Of a stretch of DNA of 64,000 bases, positions 1 to 9,623 are shown in pieces. A model generated the notes under the pieces. The model worked only from the letters and a program-made list of their open reading frames with translations. It did no database searches and was not told the origin of the DNA. The position numbers and the translations under genes were made by a program. The DNA comes from Legionella tucsonensis. Lineage in GTDB: Bacteria; Pseudomonadota; Gammaproteobacteria; Legionellales; Legionellaceae. Location of the stretch: assembly GCF_001468035.1 (NCBI RefSeq), contig NZ_LNZA01000001.1, forward strand, positions 1,199,020-1,263,019, written 5' to 3'. Each line of letters opens with the position of its first letter. The stretch's first letter is position 1.

Positions 1-39
1 CAGCCTTTTGTTGGCAACAAAATAGCAGATGAAAAATAA
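1..39 (+). CDS. Possible 3' end of an upstream gene (partial)
   Basis: The first 39 bases are open in frame 1 and end in TAA, reading QPFVGNKIADEK. This could be the last dozen residues of a gene starting before the window. The stretch is too short to identify, and an open frame of this size can occur by chance. Confidence 0.3.
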   Translation, partial: QPFVGNKIADEK

Positions 40-127
40 TGAAATTTTTTTCAAGTTAAAATAAATCTTCGAAATTATGCGATATTTCTGTATATTAGCC
101 AGAAAATAATTATTCGAACTGGAAAAT

Positions 128-964
128 ATGCGAAAGATACTTATTGCCGTGACAATTTTATTAACAGGCTGCCAACCTACAAATCAGTCTTTTGATTCTT
201 CAACATCGGGAACAAAAAAGTCTACACGACAAACACAGAGTACGAATAATTCAATATATAATCGTTATAAAAATAAAACAAATCGATATGCTCAACTTCA
301 AGATGGTGCACCTACTAAATTGAGAAACATTAGTTTCAAAGAGCCTGTGCCTTCCAGAGAACCTTTAAGTCGATATGGTAATATATCCGAATATTCTGTT
401 GATGGACGATCATATAAAGTGATGAAAAGCTCAACAGGATATAAAGCAAGAGGTATTGCTTCCTGGTATGGAACAAAGTTTCACAAACAAAGAACATCCA
501 GTGGTGAGCCTTATAATATGTATGTGATGTCTGCCGCTCATAAAACACTGCCTTTACCTACTTATGTAAGAGTTAAAAATTTGAACAATGGAAAGGTTGC
601 AGTCGTTAAAGTAAACGATCGTGGCCCATTTCATTCTAATAGGATTATCGATTTATCCTATGCTGCAGCTTTAAAACTTGGTGTATTTCCAAAGGGGACA
701 GCTCCTGTTGAAATTGAAGCGTTAATGGGACCTGCTGGAAAAACACATTATTATCTTCAAGCAGGTGCTTTTACAACGGAAGCTCTGGCAACACGTTTAA
801 AAGAAAAATTAACTCATATTACTCCATCTCCAGTGTATATTGAGCACTATAAGCAACATTACATTGTGAGAGTAGGGCCATTTGGTTCAAAAAATATGGC
901 TGATAGTCTGAAGCGTAAATTAGCACTTAATGGAGTGAAAGGATCTTTTTCCGTTTTAATTTAG
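128..964 (+). CDS. rlpA: RlpA-like septal ring lipoprotein with SPOR domain
   Basis: The 278-residue product begins with a lipoprotein signal ending in the lipobox LTGC (Cys15), so it is probably anchored in the outer membrane. A variable linker leads to a double-psi beta-barrel domain at about residues 105-200, containing GIASWYGTKFH and VKVNDRGPF, which are hallmarks of RlpA. A SPOR-like peptidoglycan-binding domain follows at about 205-278 (YYLQAGAF...VRVGPF). RlpA proteins cleave denuded glycan strands during septation (family knowledge). The conserved Asp of NDRGPF is present. A decayed RlpA-type fragment also occurs near position 60000, but its sequence differs, so it is not a recent copy of this gene. 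Confidence 0.9.
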   Translation: MRKILIAVTILLTGCQPTNQSFDSSTSGTKKSTRQTQSTNNSIYNRYKNKTNRYAQLQDGAPTKLRNISFKEPVPSREPLSRYGNISEYSVDGRSYKVMKSSTGYKARGIASWYGTKFHKQRTSSGEPYNMYVMSAAHKTLPLPTYVRVKNLNNGKVAVVKVNDRGPFHSNRIIDLSYAAALKLGVFPKGTAPVEIEALMGPAGKTHYYLQAGAFTTEALATRLKEKLTHITPSPVYIEHYKQHYIVRVGPFGSKNMADSLKRKLALNGVKGSFSVLI

Positions 965-1240
965 ATTGTTATGGAATTATTAATAGCTAATTCGTGGATT
1001 AATGGATAAAATTATTGAGTCAAATTTTCAAAACATTAGAATTAATATGTTAGTGTCTGTATATAATTTGCTATTTTGGTCAAGAAAGTGAAATTGTAAA
1101 CAGAGCCTAATAAAACTGTAGCCTTATGAAGTGCAATAGATGTCTGTTTTGAATTCAATTTTTTTATTTTAATTGCACTTTATCAGAGTTAGAATTTCAA
1201 AAACAAGGTTGGTTATATATATTATTGAGGTACTCAATCA

Positions 1241-2413
1241 ATGCATGAAAGCTCTGTATTTTATACAATATTCTTAATCTTCGCAGGCGCTGCATTTCTT
1301 TCAACATTGGTTCTTTATACCAAACAATCTTTATTGGTTGCTTATATTCTTCTTGGAGCCGTTTTTGGACCATGGGGATTAAGACTTGTATCTGATGTGA
1401 CTATTGTCAAGCAAATTGGTGAAATTGGGATAGTCTTCCTATTGTTTTTACTCGGACTGCATTTACAACCTCAAAATCTTGTCCATATGTTAAAGAAGGT
1501 AACATGGATTGCTTTGGTTAGTTCTGTTCTTTTTGCTGTAACCTCATATTGGATCAGCAGGTTTTTTGGCTTAACTGTGGCTGAGTCATGGATTGTGGGT
1601 TGTGCAATGATGTTTTCAAGCACCATTATTGGCTTGAAATTATTACCGACAACCATCTTGCACCACCAGCATACTGGCGAAGTAATGATTAGCGTGTTAT
1701 TAATGCAAGACGTTATTGCAATCATCGTGCTGATCTTAATTCACGGAGCACAGCAATCGGGTGGTTTCTCGATTGATGATCTCATTTTAGTGTGTATTGA
1801 TTTACCTGCATTGATTCTTTTTGCTTTTGCTGTTGAGAAATATGTTTTGATCCGATTACTGGCTCGTTTTGATAGAACTCAGGAATATGTATTTTTATTA
1901 TCAATTGGCTGGTGTTTGGGGATGTCTGTTCTTGCACAAAAAATAGGTCTTTCAGAAGATATCGGTGCTTTTATAGCAGGGGTAGCTCTGGCAGCAAGTC
2001 CTATTTCTCTTTTTATTGCTGAGAGCCTAAAACCCCTAAGAGATTTTTTTCTGGTGATGTTTTTCTTTTCAATCGGAGCGACTTTTAATTTTGGATTAGC
2101 CCAGCAAGTACTTATTCCTGCGCTTATTTTATCTCTTTTAGTTTTACTATTTAAACCGGTTTTATTTTATTTGCTTCTTGGTAAGTCCGGTGAAAAAAAG
2201 CATGTTGCGAAAGAGGTGGGTATTCGTTTGGGACAAGCGAGTGAGTTTTCATTACTTGTTGCCAGTATTGCTTTAAGTACCGAGCTTATTTCGGATAAAG
2301 CATCTAATTTAATTCAAGCAACTACTATTTTAACATTTATTGTTTCATCGTATTTTGTTGTATTGAAATACCCAACCCCTATAGCACTCTCTGATAAAAT
2401 GCGTAAGGATTAA
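1241..2413 (+). CDS. CPA2-family cation:proton antiporter, membrane domain only
   Basis: This 390-residue, very hydrophobic protein has about a dozen predicted membrane segments and the signatures of the KefB/KefC/YbaL group of monovalent cation:proton antiporters, for example GEIGIVFLLFLLGLHL near residue 66 and LSEDIGAFIAGVALA near 237. It ends right after the transporter domain, so it lacks the cytoplasmic NAD-binding (TrkA-N) domain that regulates Kef channels. It probably exchanges K+ or Na+ for protons at the inner membrane; the ion is not predictable. ampE follows three bases after its stop, so the two are likely co-transcribed. Confidence 0.85.
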   Translation: MHESSVFYTIFLIFAGAAFLSTLVLYTKQSLLVAYILLGAVFGPWGLRLVSDVTIVKQIGEIGIVFLLFLLGLHLQPQNLVHMLKKVTWIALVSSVLFAVTSYWISRFFGLTVAESWIVGCAMMFSSTIIGLKLLPTTILHHQHTGEVMISVLLMQDVIAIIVLILIHGAQQSGGFSIDDLILVCIDLPALILFAFAVEKYVLIRLLARFDRTQEYVFLLSIGWCLGMSVLAQKIGLSEDIGAFIAGVALAASPISLFIAESLKPLRDFFLVMFFFSIGATFNFGLAQQVLIPALILSLLVLLFKPVLFYLLLGKSGEKKHVAKEVGIRLGQASEFSLLVASIALSTELISDKASNLIQATTILTFIVSSYFVVLKYPTPIALSDKMRKD

Positions 2414-2416
2414 ATA

Positions 2417-3166
2417 ATGAAATTATTAGTTATATTGCTGTGCTTATTGAGCGAACGTTTTTTGATTCACTCTATTTCTTACCAGCGCTTTTATTGGTTT
2501 TTTGATTATTGCCAAAAGATAAAAATGGGCACCAATAAACACAATTTTTTTACTAATCCTTGGGTGCTTTTGGCTTTAATAATAGTTCCTATTGTACTCC
2601 TTGTAGCGATAATTTACCTATTGCTGCATCATCTAGTATTTGGCTTGATAGGATTTCTTTTAAGTATCATAATCTTCTTTTATTGCCTAGGCCCTCAAAA
2701 TGTCTTTTATCCAATAGTACAATCAGATACTAGGACTAATCAGGAGCTCGTAGGAGACTATTTTATTTTAGTCAATAGACAATTATTTTCTCTTGTATTT
2801 TGGTATATCATTGCTGGCCCCATTGGAGCCTTAGTTTATCGATTAATCACTTTATGCCATGATGTTAATGATGTTAGTGAGCAAGCAAATGAAGTAACCG
2901 ATTTACTTGAATGGATACCTGCTCGACTAGCTGTGTTACTTTTTTTACTTGTAGGAAATTTTCAACGCGGCTTATCCTCGTTTACCAGTTACTTTCTTGC
3001 AAAACCTGATATGAATAATGACATGTTGCGTGTATGCGGGTTGTTAGCGGTTAGAACAAATGAAGAGGAAGAAATTCCTATGCCTTTTGCAGAAAGTTTG
3101 GTTGAACATGCAATTATTGTTATGTTGGTTTTTATTGCTTTATTTACATTAATTACCTGGCTGTAG
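2417..3166 (+). CDS. ampE: AmpE-like inner-membrane protein
   Basis: The 249-residue protein has the AmpE layout: a short amphipathic start (SERFLIHSISYQRFYWFF), paired hydrophobic segments at about residues 50-88, further segments at about 120-145 and 165-180, and a C-terminal anchor. The stretch GPIGALVYRLITL matches the CobD/AmpE-type core. AmpE is a membrane protein linked to the AmpD/beta-lactamase regulatory locus in enterobacteria; its molecular role is unclear. Here ampD is not adjacent; the upstream neighbour is the antiporter, three bases away. The name rests on recognised sequence patterns only. Confidence 0.8.
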   Translation: MKLLVILLCLLSERFLIHSISYQRFYWFFDYCQKIKMGTNKHNFFTNPWVLLALIIVPIVLLVAIIYLLLHHLVFGLIGFLLSIIIFFYCLGPQNVFYPIVQSDTRTNQELVGDYFILVNRQLFSLVFWYIIAGPIGALVYRLITLCHDVNDVSEQANEVTDLLEWIPARLAVLLFLLVGNFQRGLSSFTSYFLAKPDMNNDMLRVCGLLAVRTNEEEEIPMPFAESLVEHAIIVMLVFIALFTLITWL

Positions 3167-3234
3167 TTTGATTAGATTAGTATAAAGACTGAAGCATTTA
3201 ATCTACATAACTATTTATTGCGGATACGACCTAT

Positions 3235-3624
3235 ATGAATTCTTTTTCGCGTCTGATTTTTTGCACTATAATATTAGGACTTTGGGGTTGTCAGGGAGTG
3301 CAGCAAAATGCACTTAAAGCGCAGGCATTGGCACAATGCAATATGACTTGTGTACGGCATTTTGAGTTTTGTAGACAAAATTGTATTAATAATTGCCCCA
3401 ATTGTTCTTATATGTCACAAAGGGTTGCTGAAAAAAACTTTGCAAAATATGTGCATGAAAAAAGAGTTGAGGGTAAAAAGGTGATGCGTGAGTTGAATTC
3501 TTACCGTGATCCACTACAATGCCGCAAAGTAACATGCGATTGCTTATCAGATTTCGCAATTTGTAAGAAAGGTTGCACGGGTGTAATTCCAAAAAAATTA
3601 CAGGCCGTACCTTACTGTGTTTAA
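3235..3624 (+). CDS. Small cysteine-rich lipoprotein
   Basis: This 129-residue product has a hydrophobic signal ending in LWGC (Cys19), a plausible though slightly atypical lipobox. The mature part carries twelve further cysteines, mostly in CxxxC, CxxC and CxC arrangements at residues 35-57 and 96-114. That suggests disulfide-rich folding in the periplasm, or metal binding. I do not recognise a family. It ends 21 bases before aceE in the same orientation, so it may share transcription with the pyruvate dehydrogenase genes, although no functional link is evident. Confidence 0.75.
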   Translation: MNSFSRLIFCTIILGLWGCQGVQQNALKAQALAQCNMTCVRHFEFCRQNCINNCPNCSYMSQRVAEKNFAKYVHEKRVEGKKVMRELNSYRDPLQCRKVTCDCLSDFAICKKGCTGVIPKKLQAVPYCV

Positions 3625-3645
3625 TAGATTTCGGGGAACACTTTC

Positions 3646-6309
3646 ATGGCAAATGAAACTTATTTAGATTTGGATCCTATAGAAACGCGTGAATGGCTGG
3701 ATGCCCTGCAAGCTGTATTAATCAATGATGGTCCTGAGCGAGGCACTTTTCTTTTAAAACAGCTTCTTAATAAAGCAAATACAGAAGGAGTTAATTTAAC
3801 CAGTTCAATTAATACACCTTATAGAAACACAATTAAACCTCATGAAGAAAAGCAAATGCCACCTGATGAAGGTCTTGGTAAGCGCATTAGTGCCTTGATT
3901 CGCTGGAATGCAGTGGCAATGGTGTTGCGGGCAGGAAAATATGCTCCTGAGCTTGGTGGTCATATTGCATCTTACGCCTCTTCATCTACTTTATATGAAA
4001 CCGGGTTTAATTACTTTTTTAAGGGTTCACAGGGTGAATATGGCGGGGATTTGATCTACATTCAAGGCCATTCTTCTCCTGGTATTTATGCACGCGCCTT
4101 TCTTGAGGGACGACTTACTGAAGAGCAATTAAGTAAATTCCGGCAAGAAGTAGAGGTGGATGGTTTATCTTCTTATCCCCATCCTTGGCTAATGAGCGAG
4201 TTTTGGCAATTTCCTACAGTATCTATGGGATTGGGGCCATTGCAAGCTATTTATCAAGCACGATTTTTAAAGTACTTAGAAAATAGGCACCTTATCAAAG
4301 CGGATGATAGAAAAGTATGGGCTTTTCTTGGCGATGGTGAAATGGATGAGCCTGAGTCAGTAGGTGCCTTAAGCATTGCTGCGCGTGAGAAGCTTGATAA
4401 TCTTATTTTTGTTGTAAATTGTAATTTACAGAGACTCGATGGTCCGGTTCGTGGCAATGGCAAAATTATTCAAGAACTTGAAGGTTTATTCCGTGGTGCT
4501 GGTTGGAATGTAATAAAAGTTATTTGGGGTGGTCGTTGGGATCCATTGCTTGCACGCGATAAAGAGGGCTGGTTGCAAAAGCGTATGGAAGAATGTGTTG
4601 ACGGTGACTATCAATCCTACAAAGCCAATGATGGTGCCTATGTAAGGCAACATTTTTTTAATCAATATCCAGAGTTAAAGGCAATGGTTGAAAACTATAC
4701 AGATGAAGAGATCTGGAGATTAAATAGAGGCGGTCATGACCCTCAAAAAGTGTATGCAGCTTATGCTAAGGCCGTAGAGCATAAGGGTTCTCCAACTGTT
4801 ATTTTAGCAAAAACAATTAAAGGCTATGGAATGGGAGCTGCGGGTGAAGGGCAAAATATTACACACCAGCAAAAGAAAATGACTGTAGAGCAATTGAAGG
4901 CATTCAGAGACCGATTCAGTATCCCTATCAGTGACGACCAAATTGCAGATATCCCGTTTTATAAACCGGCAGATGATAGTCCTGAGATAAGCTACATCAA
5001 AAAGCAAAGAGAAATGTTGGGTGGCTATTTACCCGCACGTTCAACAGAAACAGAACCTCTTAAGGTTCCTGCCTTGGCTGACTTCTCATCTGTTACTAAA
5101 GGACTAGGCGATCGTGAAATTTCAACTACAATGGCTTTTGTACGTATTCTTTCAGTGTTACTGAAAAATAAGGAGATCAGTTCACGTATCGTTCCAATTG
5201 TTCCTGATGAGTGCAGGACGTTTGGAATGGAAGGCTTATTTAGACAAATTGGTATATATTCTCCAGTAGGTCAGCTTTATACACCTGTAGATCATGAACA
5301 AATTATGTTTTATCGCGAAGCTAAAGATGGGCAAATCCTTGAAGAGGGAATTAATGAAGCAGGGGCTTTTTGTTCGTGGATTGCAGCAGCGACCTCATAC
5401 AGTTCAAATAAATTGGCCATGATCCCATTTTACATTTACTATTCGATGTTTGGATTTCAGCGTATTGGCGATTTGGCATGGGCTGCAGGGGATATGCAGG
5501 CCAGAGGTTTTCTGTTAGGTGGAACTGCTGGGCGCACAACCCTTGCAGGCGAAGGATTACAACATCAAGATGGACATAGCCATTTATATGCTTCAACAAT
5601 TCCAAACTGCATTTCTTATGATCCTACCTATGCATATGAACTTGCTGTGATCATTCAAAATGGTTTGTACCGTATGTATGAAAAACAGGAAAATGTTTTT
5701 TATTACATAACCGTAATGAATGAAAACTACATGCATCCGGATATGCCTGAAGGAGCTGAAGACGGCATCATTAAAGGAATGTATTTATTGCAAGAAAGTA
5801 AGAAAAAATCCAAGCAGCATATCCAGTTAATGGGAAGTGGAACCATACTGCGTGAAGTAATCAAAGCAGCTCAAATGCTAAAAGATGATTATTCTGTAAC
5901 TTCAGACATTTGGAGTGTAACAAGCTTTAATGAATTAAGAAGGGATGGGTTGGCTGTAGAACGTTATAATGCAATGCATCCTCAAGAAAAAGAACAAAAA
6001 AGCTATGTCGCTACCCAATTAAAAGGTAGACCTGGCCCTGTAGTTGCTGCAACAGATTATTTACGAATATATGCAGATCAAATTAGACCTTTCGTACCTA
6101 ATCATTTTGTAACTTTGGGTACTGATGGTTATGGACGAAGTGACACACGTGAACGGTTACGCCATTTCTTTGAAGTAGATGCTAAATTTATAGTTTTGGC
6201 GGCATTAAATGCTTTAGTTGCAGAAGGAAGTATTGATAAGTCCAAAGTCGTGGATGCAATAAAGCGATATAACATTGATCCCGATAAACTGAATCCAGTT
6301 AATCATTAG
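3646..6309 (+). CDS. aceE: Pyruvate dehydrogenase E1 component (homodimeric type)
   Basis: AceE decarboxylates pyruvate with thiamine diphosphate and transfers the acetyl group to the lipoyl arms of AceF. The 887-residue length equals that of E. coli AceE. The TPP-binding motif GDGEMDEPES...NCN lies at about residues 229-260, and the transketolase-like central domain contains TAGRTTLAGEGLQHQDGHS at about 630-648. A ribosome binding site (GGGGA) precedes the ATG by eight bases. aceF and lpd follow in order, giving the complete E1-E2-E3 set. Confidence 0.98.
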   Translation: MANETYLDLDPIETREWLDALQAVLINDGPERGTFLLKQLLNKANTEGVNLTSSINTPYRNTIKPHEEKQMPPDEGLGKRISALIRWNAVAMVLRAGKYAPELGGHIASYASSSTLYETGFNYFFKGSQGEYGGDLIYIQGHSSPGIYARAFLEGRLTEEQLSKFRQEVEVDGLSSYPHPWLMSEFWQFPTVSMGLGPLQAIYQARFLKYLENRHLIKADDRKVWAFLGDGEMDEPESVGALSIAAREKLDNLIFVVNCNLQRLDGPVRGNGKIIQELEGLFRGAGWNVIKVIWGGRWDPLLARDKEGWLQKRMEECVDGDYQSYKANDGAYVRQHFFNQYPELKAMVENYTDEEIWRLNRGGHDPQKVYAAYAKAVEHKGSPTVILAKTIKGYGMGAAGEGQNITHQQKKMTVEQLKAFRDRFSIPISDDQIADIPFYKPADDSPEISYIKKQREMLGGYLPARSTETEPLKVPALADFSSVTKGLGDREISTTMAFVRILSVLLKNKEISSRIVPIVPDECRTFGMEGLFRQIGIYSPVGQLYTPVDHEQIMFYREAKDGQILEEGINEAGAFCSWIAAATSYSSNKLAMIPFYIYYSMFGFQRIGDLAWAAGDMQARGFLLGGTAGRTTLAGEGLQHQDGHSHLYASTIPNCISYDPTYAYELAVIIQNGLYRMYEKQENVFYYITVMNENYMHPDMPEGAEDGIIKGMYLLQESKKKSKQHIQLMGSGTILREVIKAAQMLKDDYSVTSDIWSVTSFNELRRDGLAVERYNAMHPQEKEQKSYVATQLKGRPGPVVAATDYLRIYADQIRPFVPNHFVTLGTDGYGRSDTRERLRHFFEVDAKFIVLAALNALVAEGSIDKSKVVDAIKRYNIDPDKLNPVNH

Positions 6310-6430
6310 AAAGTATATAGTAGGCTGAGTAATTCCAGATGTGATTGTAGTGGAGTAAGCAACACAGATTTAAATGTGTTTCCATTACAGTCATAACTTG
6401 AATATACTGAGTAATCTTTTGAGGAAAGAC

Positions 6431-8050
6431 ATGTCAAACGAAATAGAAGTTAAGATTCCTGATATTGGTGGAGCGACTCAGGTTGATGTGATTGAAATAA
6501 TGGTCCAGGTAGGAGACCAGATCGAAATCGATACACCACTTATTACTTTGGAGTCAGATAAAGCCAGTATGGAGATTCCTTCGCCAGTTGCAGGGAAGGT
6601 CACAAAACTGAATATTAAAGTAGGAGATAAAGTGTCCGAAGGCGATGTGATTCTTTTTGCCACGGTTGAAAATAAGTCAGACACCGAAAAAGAAAATAAA
6701 TCTCAAGCAGCTAAAAAAGAATCTGAAAATAAAGAGGAAAATAAGACTAAAGTTGCGCAAGAAAATAAATCAGAAAGTATCAAAGAGGTTAAAATTCCTG
6801 ATATTGGTGGTGCAACCCAAGTTGACGTGATTGAAGTTATGGTTCAGGTAGGCGACCAAATCAAAATTGATACACCGCTTATTACTTTGGAATCAGACAA
6901 GGCCAGCATGGAGATTCCTTCTCCCATTGGAGGTAAAATCACTCAATTGAGTCTTAAAGTAGGTGATAAGGTATCTGAAGGAGATTTGATCCTTCTAGCT
7001 GCTGCAGAAAATGAGTCAAAAGCTGAAAAAAGCGCAACAACTCCAGCAGAGCATGATCCAGTAAGTGCTCCTGAAATATCAAGTTCAGAAGAGCCAACAA
7101 AAAAAGGCGAAGAGATTTCACCGAAACCTGTTTTTGTTGATACTGAGTCTTCAAAAATTATTGCTGCAGGTCCTGCTGTAAGACGCATGGCTCGAGAGTT
7201 TGGTGTAAATTTGACAGAAGTTAAAGGTACGGGTCGCAAAGATCGTATTACTAAAGAAGATGTACAAACTTATGTGAAAGCTCGTTTAAGTGAGCAACCC
7301 AGTCAGGGATCTTTCGGTATTCCATCTAATCCAACAATTGATTTTACTCAGTTTGGTGAAATTGAAACCAAGCCTCTTAATAAAATTAAAAAGCTTACTG
7401 GTGTTAATGTCCATCGTTCATGGATAACAATCCCCCATGTAACGCAGTTTGATGAAGCAGATATTACTGATGTCGAAGCATTTAGAAAGTCTGAAGCAGA
7501 GCATGCTAAAGAAAAGGGATATAAGCTCACATTGCTTGCATTTGTTTGTGCCGTAGTGAGTAAAGCGCTAAAAGTGTTTCCTCAATTTAATGCGTCTTTA
7601 GATGCTACGAGTACCAATCTTATTTATAAAAAATATTGCAATATAGGTATTGCAGTAGAAACACCTAACGGTTTGGTAGTTCCAGTAATTAAAAATGTTG
7701 ACACGTTAAGTGTTGTTGAAATTGCAACTGAAATGACACGATTAAGTACTAAGGCTCGAGATAAAGGCTTAATGCCGGTAGATATGGCAGGAGGATGTTT
7801 TACAATTTCTAGCTTAGGCGGAATTGGTGGTACTGCATTTACGCCAATAGTGAATAGTCCTGAAGTGGCCATCCTTGGATTATCTCGTGCGGAAATAAAA
7901 CCTGTTTATGAAAAGGGCACATTTCAACCAAGACTTATGTTGCCTTTGTCTTTATCCTATGATCATCGCGTTATAGATGGTGCAGAGGCGGCACGTTTTA
8001 CTCGTTTTATTTGTGCGTGTTTAAGTGATATAAGACGAATTTTACTCTAG
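6431..8050 (+). CDS. aceF: Dihydrolipoyl acetyltransferase E2 of pyruvate dehydrogenase
   Basis: The start is placed at ATG 6431, preceded by GAGGAAAG, giving 539 residues; a longer reading from 6374 has no homology in its extra 19 residues. Two lipoyl domains (about 5-80 and 118-193) carry the lipoylated lysines in ESDKASMEIP at Lys44 and Lys157. They are separated by a Lys/Glu/Asn-rich linker. An E3/E1-binding domain lies at about 240-280 and the catalytic acetyltransferase domain ends with SYDHRVIDGAEAARF, containing the active-site HxxxD. The protein forms the multimeric core of the complex and makes acetyl-CoA. The two lipoyl domains are almost identical to each other. Confidence 0.97.
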   Translation: MSNEIEVKIPDIGGATQVDVIEIMVQVGDQIEIDTPLITLESDKASMEIPSPVAGKVTKLNIKVGDKVSEGDVILFATVENKSDTEKENKSQAAKKESENKEENKTKVAQENKSESIKEVKIPDIGGATQVDVIEVMVQVGDQIKIDTPLITLESDKASMEIPSPIGGKITQLSLKVGDKVSEGDLILLAAAENESKAEKSATTPAEHDPVSAPEISSSEEPTKKGEEISPKPVFVDTESSKIIAAGPAVRRMAREFGVNLTEVKGTGRKDRITKEDVQTYVKARLSEQPSQGSFGIPSNPTIDFTQFGEIETKPLNKIKKLTGVNVHRSWITIPHVTQFDEADITDVEAFRKSEAEHAKEKGYKLTLLAFVCAVVSKALKVFPQFNASLDATSTNLIYKKYCNIGIAVETPNGLVVPVIKNVDTLSVVEIATEMTRLSTKARDKGLMPVDMAGGCFTISSLGGIGGTAFTPIVNSPEVAILGLSRAEIKPVYEKGTFQPRLMLPLSLSYDHRVIDGAEAARFTRFICACLSDIRRILL

Positions 8051-8084
8051 TTTTTTATAATATCTAAAATGAAAGAGGCTTGTA

Positions 8085-9515
8085 ATGGCTAATAAAATAA
8101 AGACAGATGTCGTTGTGTTAGGAAGTGGCCCTGGTGGATACACAGCGGCATTTAGAGCGGCAGATCTGGGAAAAAAGGTTGTATTGGTAGAGCGTTTTGA
8201 TTCACTAGGAGGTGTCTGCTTAAATGTAGGCTGCATTCCTTCTAAAGCATTATTGCACATTGCTAAAGTTGTTGATGAAGCTCATGAAATGTCCGAGCAA
8301 GGTGTTAGTTTTGGTAAACCTAAGCTGGATAATAAAAAAATTGTTGCATGGAAAAACTCCGTAGTTTCCAAATTAACGGGCGGTTTGAAAGCTTTATCAA
8401 AGCAACGTAAAGTTGAAGTAGTTACAGGAATAGGTAAGTTTTCAGGTAGTCATCAAGTGACTGTGGCTACTAAAGATGGTTCTCTGGAAGTTGAATTTGA
8501 AAATGCAATTATTGCTGTAGGTTCTGAATCGATTAATTTACCTTTTATCCCCGAAGATAAACGTATTTTTAGCTCAACAGGTGCTTTAGAACTCACTGAC
8601 ATCAAAGGCAATTTATTGGTTCTAGGTGGTGGAATTATTGGTCTGGAAATGGCTACAGTTTACTCATCTTTAGGCGTTGATGTAACTGTTGTCGAATTTA
8701 TGGATCAGCTGATTCCAGGTGCTGATTTTGATTTGGTAAATGTTTTGCAAAAGCGTATGCAGAAAAAAGGAGTTAAATTCCTTTTAAAAACTAAAGTAAC
8801 CGCCGTAGAAGCAAAAAAAGATGGTATCTATGTTTCTATGGAAGGTGAACATGCAACAGACAAACCTCTTTGCTTTCAGCAAGTTCTTGTTTCCGTCGGA
8901 AGAAAACCCAATGGCGGTGCAATTGATGCAGAAAAAGCTGGAATAAAAGTTGATGATCGTGGTTTCATTAAAGTAGATAATCAGCAAAGAACAAATGTAT
9001 CACATATTTTTGCTATTGGTGACGTAGTTGGTCAGCCAATGCTTGCGCACAAGGCAATTCCAGAGGGAAAAGTTGCTGCGGAAGTTATTGCTGGTAAAAA
9101 GCATTACTTTGATCCTAAATGTATTGCTAGTGTTGCCTATACTGATCCAGAGATTGCTTGGACAGGTATAACTGAAAAAGAAGCTAAAGATAAAGATATT
9201 CGTTATGAAAAAGCTACTTTCCCCTGGGCCGCCAGTGGCCGCGCACTTAGCATGGGACGGGAAGAGGGGATGACTAAATTATTGTTCTGTCCAGATACTA
9301 ATCGAATATTGGGCGCGGGCATTGTAGGAATTAATGCAGGTGATTTAATCGCAGAAACATCATTGGCTATTGAAATGTATTGTGATGTTGAAGATATTGC
9401 CTTGACAATACATCCACACCCTACACTTTCTGAAACTATTGCTCAAGCAGCAGAGGCATTTGAAGGAACAATTACTGATCTTTATTTGCCAAAAAAGAAA
9501 AAAAATACTGAATGA
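8085..9515 (+). CDS. lpdA: Dihydrolipoyl dehydrogenase E3
   Basis: This 476-residue FAD- and NAD-dependent disulfide oxidoreductase reoxidises the dihydrolipoyl groups of E2. The FAD-binding GSGPGGYTAAFRAADLG lies near residues 14-30, the redox-active disulfide in GGVCLNVGCIPSK near 45-57, the NAD-binding GGGIIGLEMA near 182-191, and the catalytic His-Glu pair in HPHPTLSE near 445-452. The gene lies 34 bases after aceF. The same enzyme usually also serves 2-oxoglutarate dehydrogenase and glycine cleavage. Confidence 0.97.
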   Translation: MANKIKTDVVVLGSGPGGYTAAFRAADLGKKVVLVERFDSLGGVCLNVGCIPSKALLHIAKVVDEAHEMSEQGVSFGKPKLDNKKIVAWKNSVVSKLTGGLKALSKQRKVEVVTGIGKFSGSHQVTVATKDGSLEVEFENAIIAVGSESINLPFIPEDKRIFSSTGALELTDIKGNLLVLGGGIIGLEMATVYSSLGVDVTVVEFMDQLIPGADFDLVNVLQKRMQKKGVKFLLKTKVTAVEAKKDGIYVSMEGEHATDKPLCFQQVLVSVGRKPNGGAIDAEKAGIKVDDRGFIKVDNQQRTNVSHIFAIGDVVGQPMLAHKAIPEGKVAAEVIAGKKHYFDPKCIASVAYTDPEIAWTGITEKEAKDKDIRYEKATFPWAASGRALSMGREEGMTKLLFCPDTNRILGAGIVGINAGDLIAETSLAIEMYCDVEDIALTIHPHPTLSETIAQAAEAFEGTITDLYLPKKKKNTE

Positions 9516-9525
9516 TATGTAATAT

Positions 9526-9598
9526 ATAGCCTGGGTATGACGAAGCCAACTTTGGAAGTTAGAGTTCTCGACCCAGGATTTGCTTCGTTGCCAGGTTA
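9526..9598 (+). repeat. Palindromic REP-like repeat between lpdA and rimI
   Basis: The element opens with AGCCTGGGTATGACGAAGC and closes with GACCCAGG...GCTTCGTTGCCAGG, so outer and inner segments can pair as an imperfect cruciform. The core AGCCTGGGT recurs in other intergenic gaps of this window (near 14366, 19687, 35955 and 55446). It lies between codirectional genes and may end or attenuate the pdh transcript. Confidence 0.6.
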
Positions 9599-9623
9599 AC
9601 TTATTTATTTGGGAGCAGCAAGG

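Noticed and set aside
6943-7239. 98-codon minus-strand frame inside aceF
   Set aside because: It lies opposite the conserved lipoyl and binding domains; shadow of aceF codon use.
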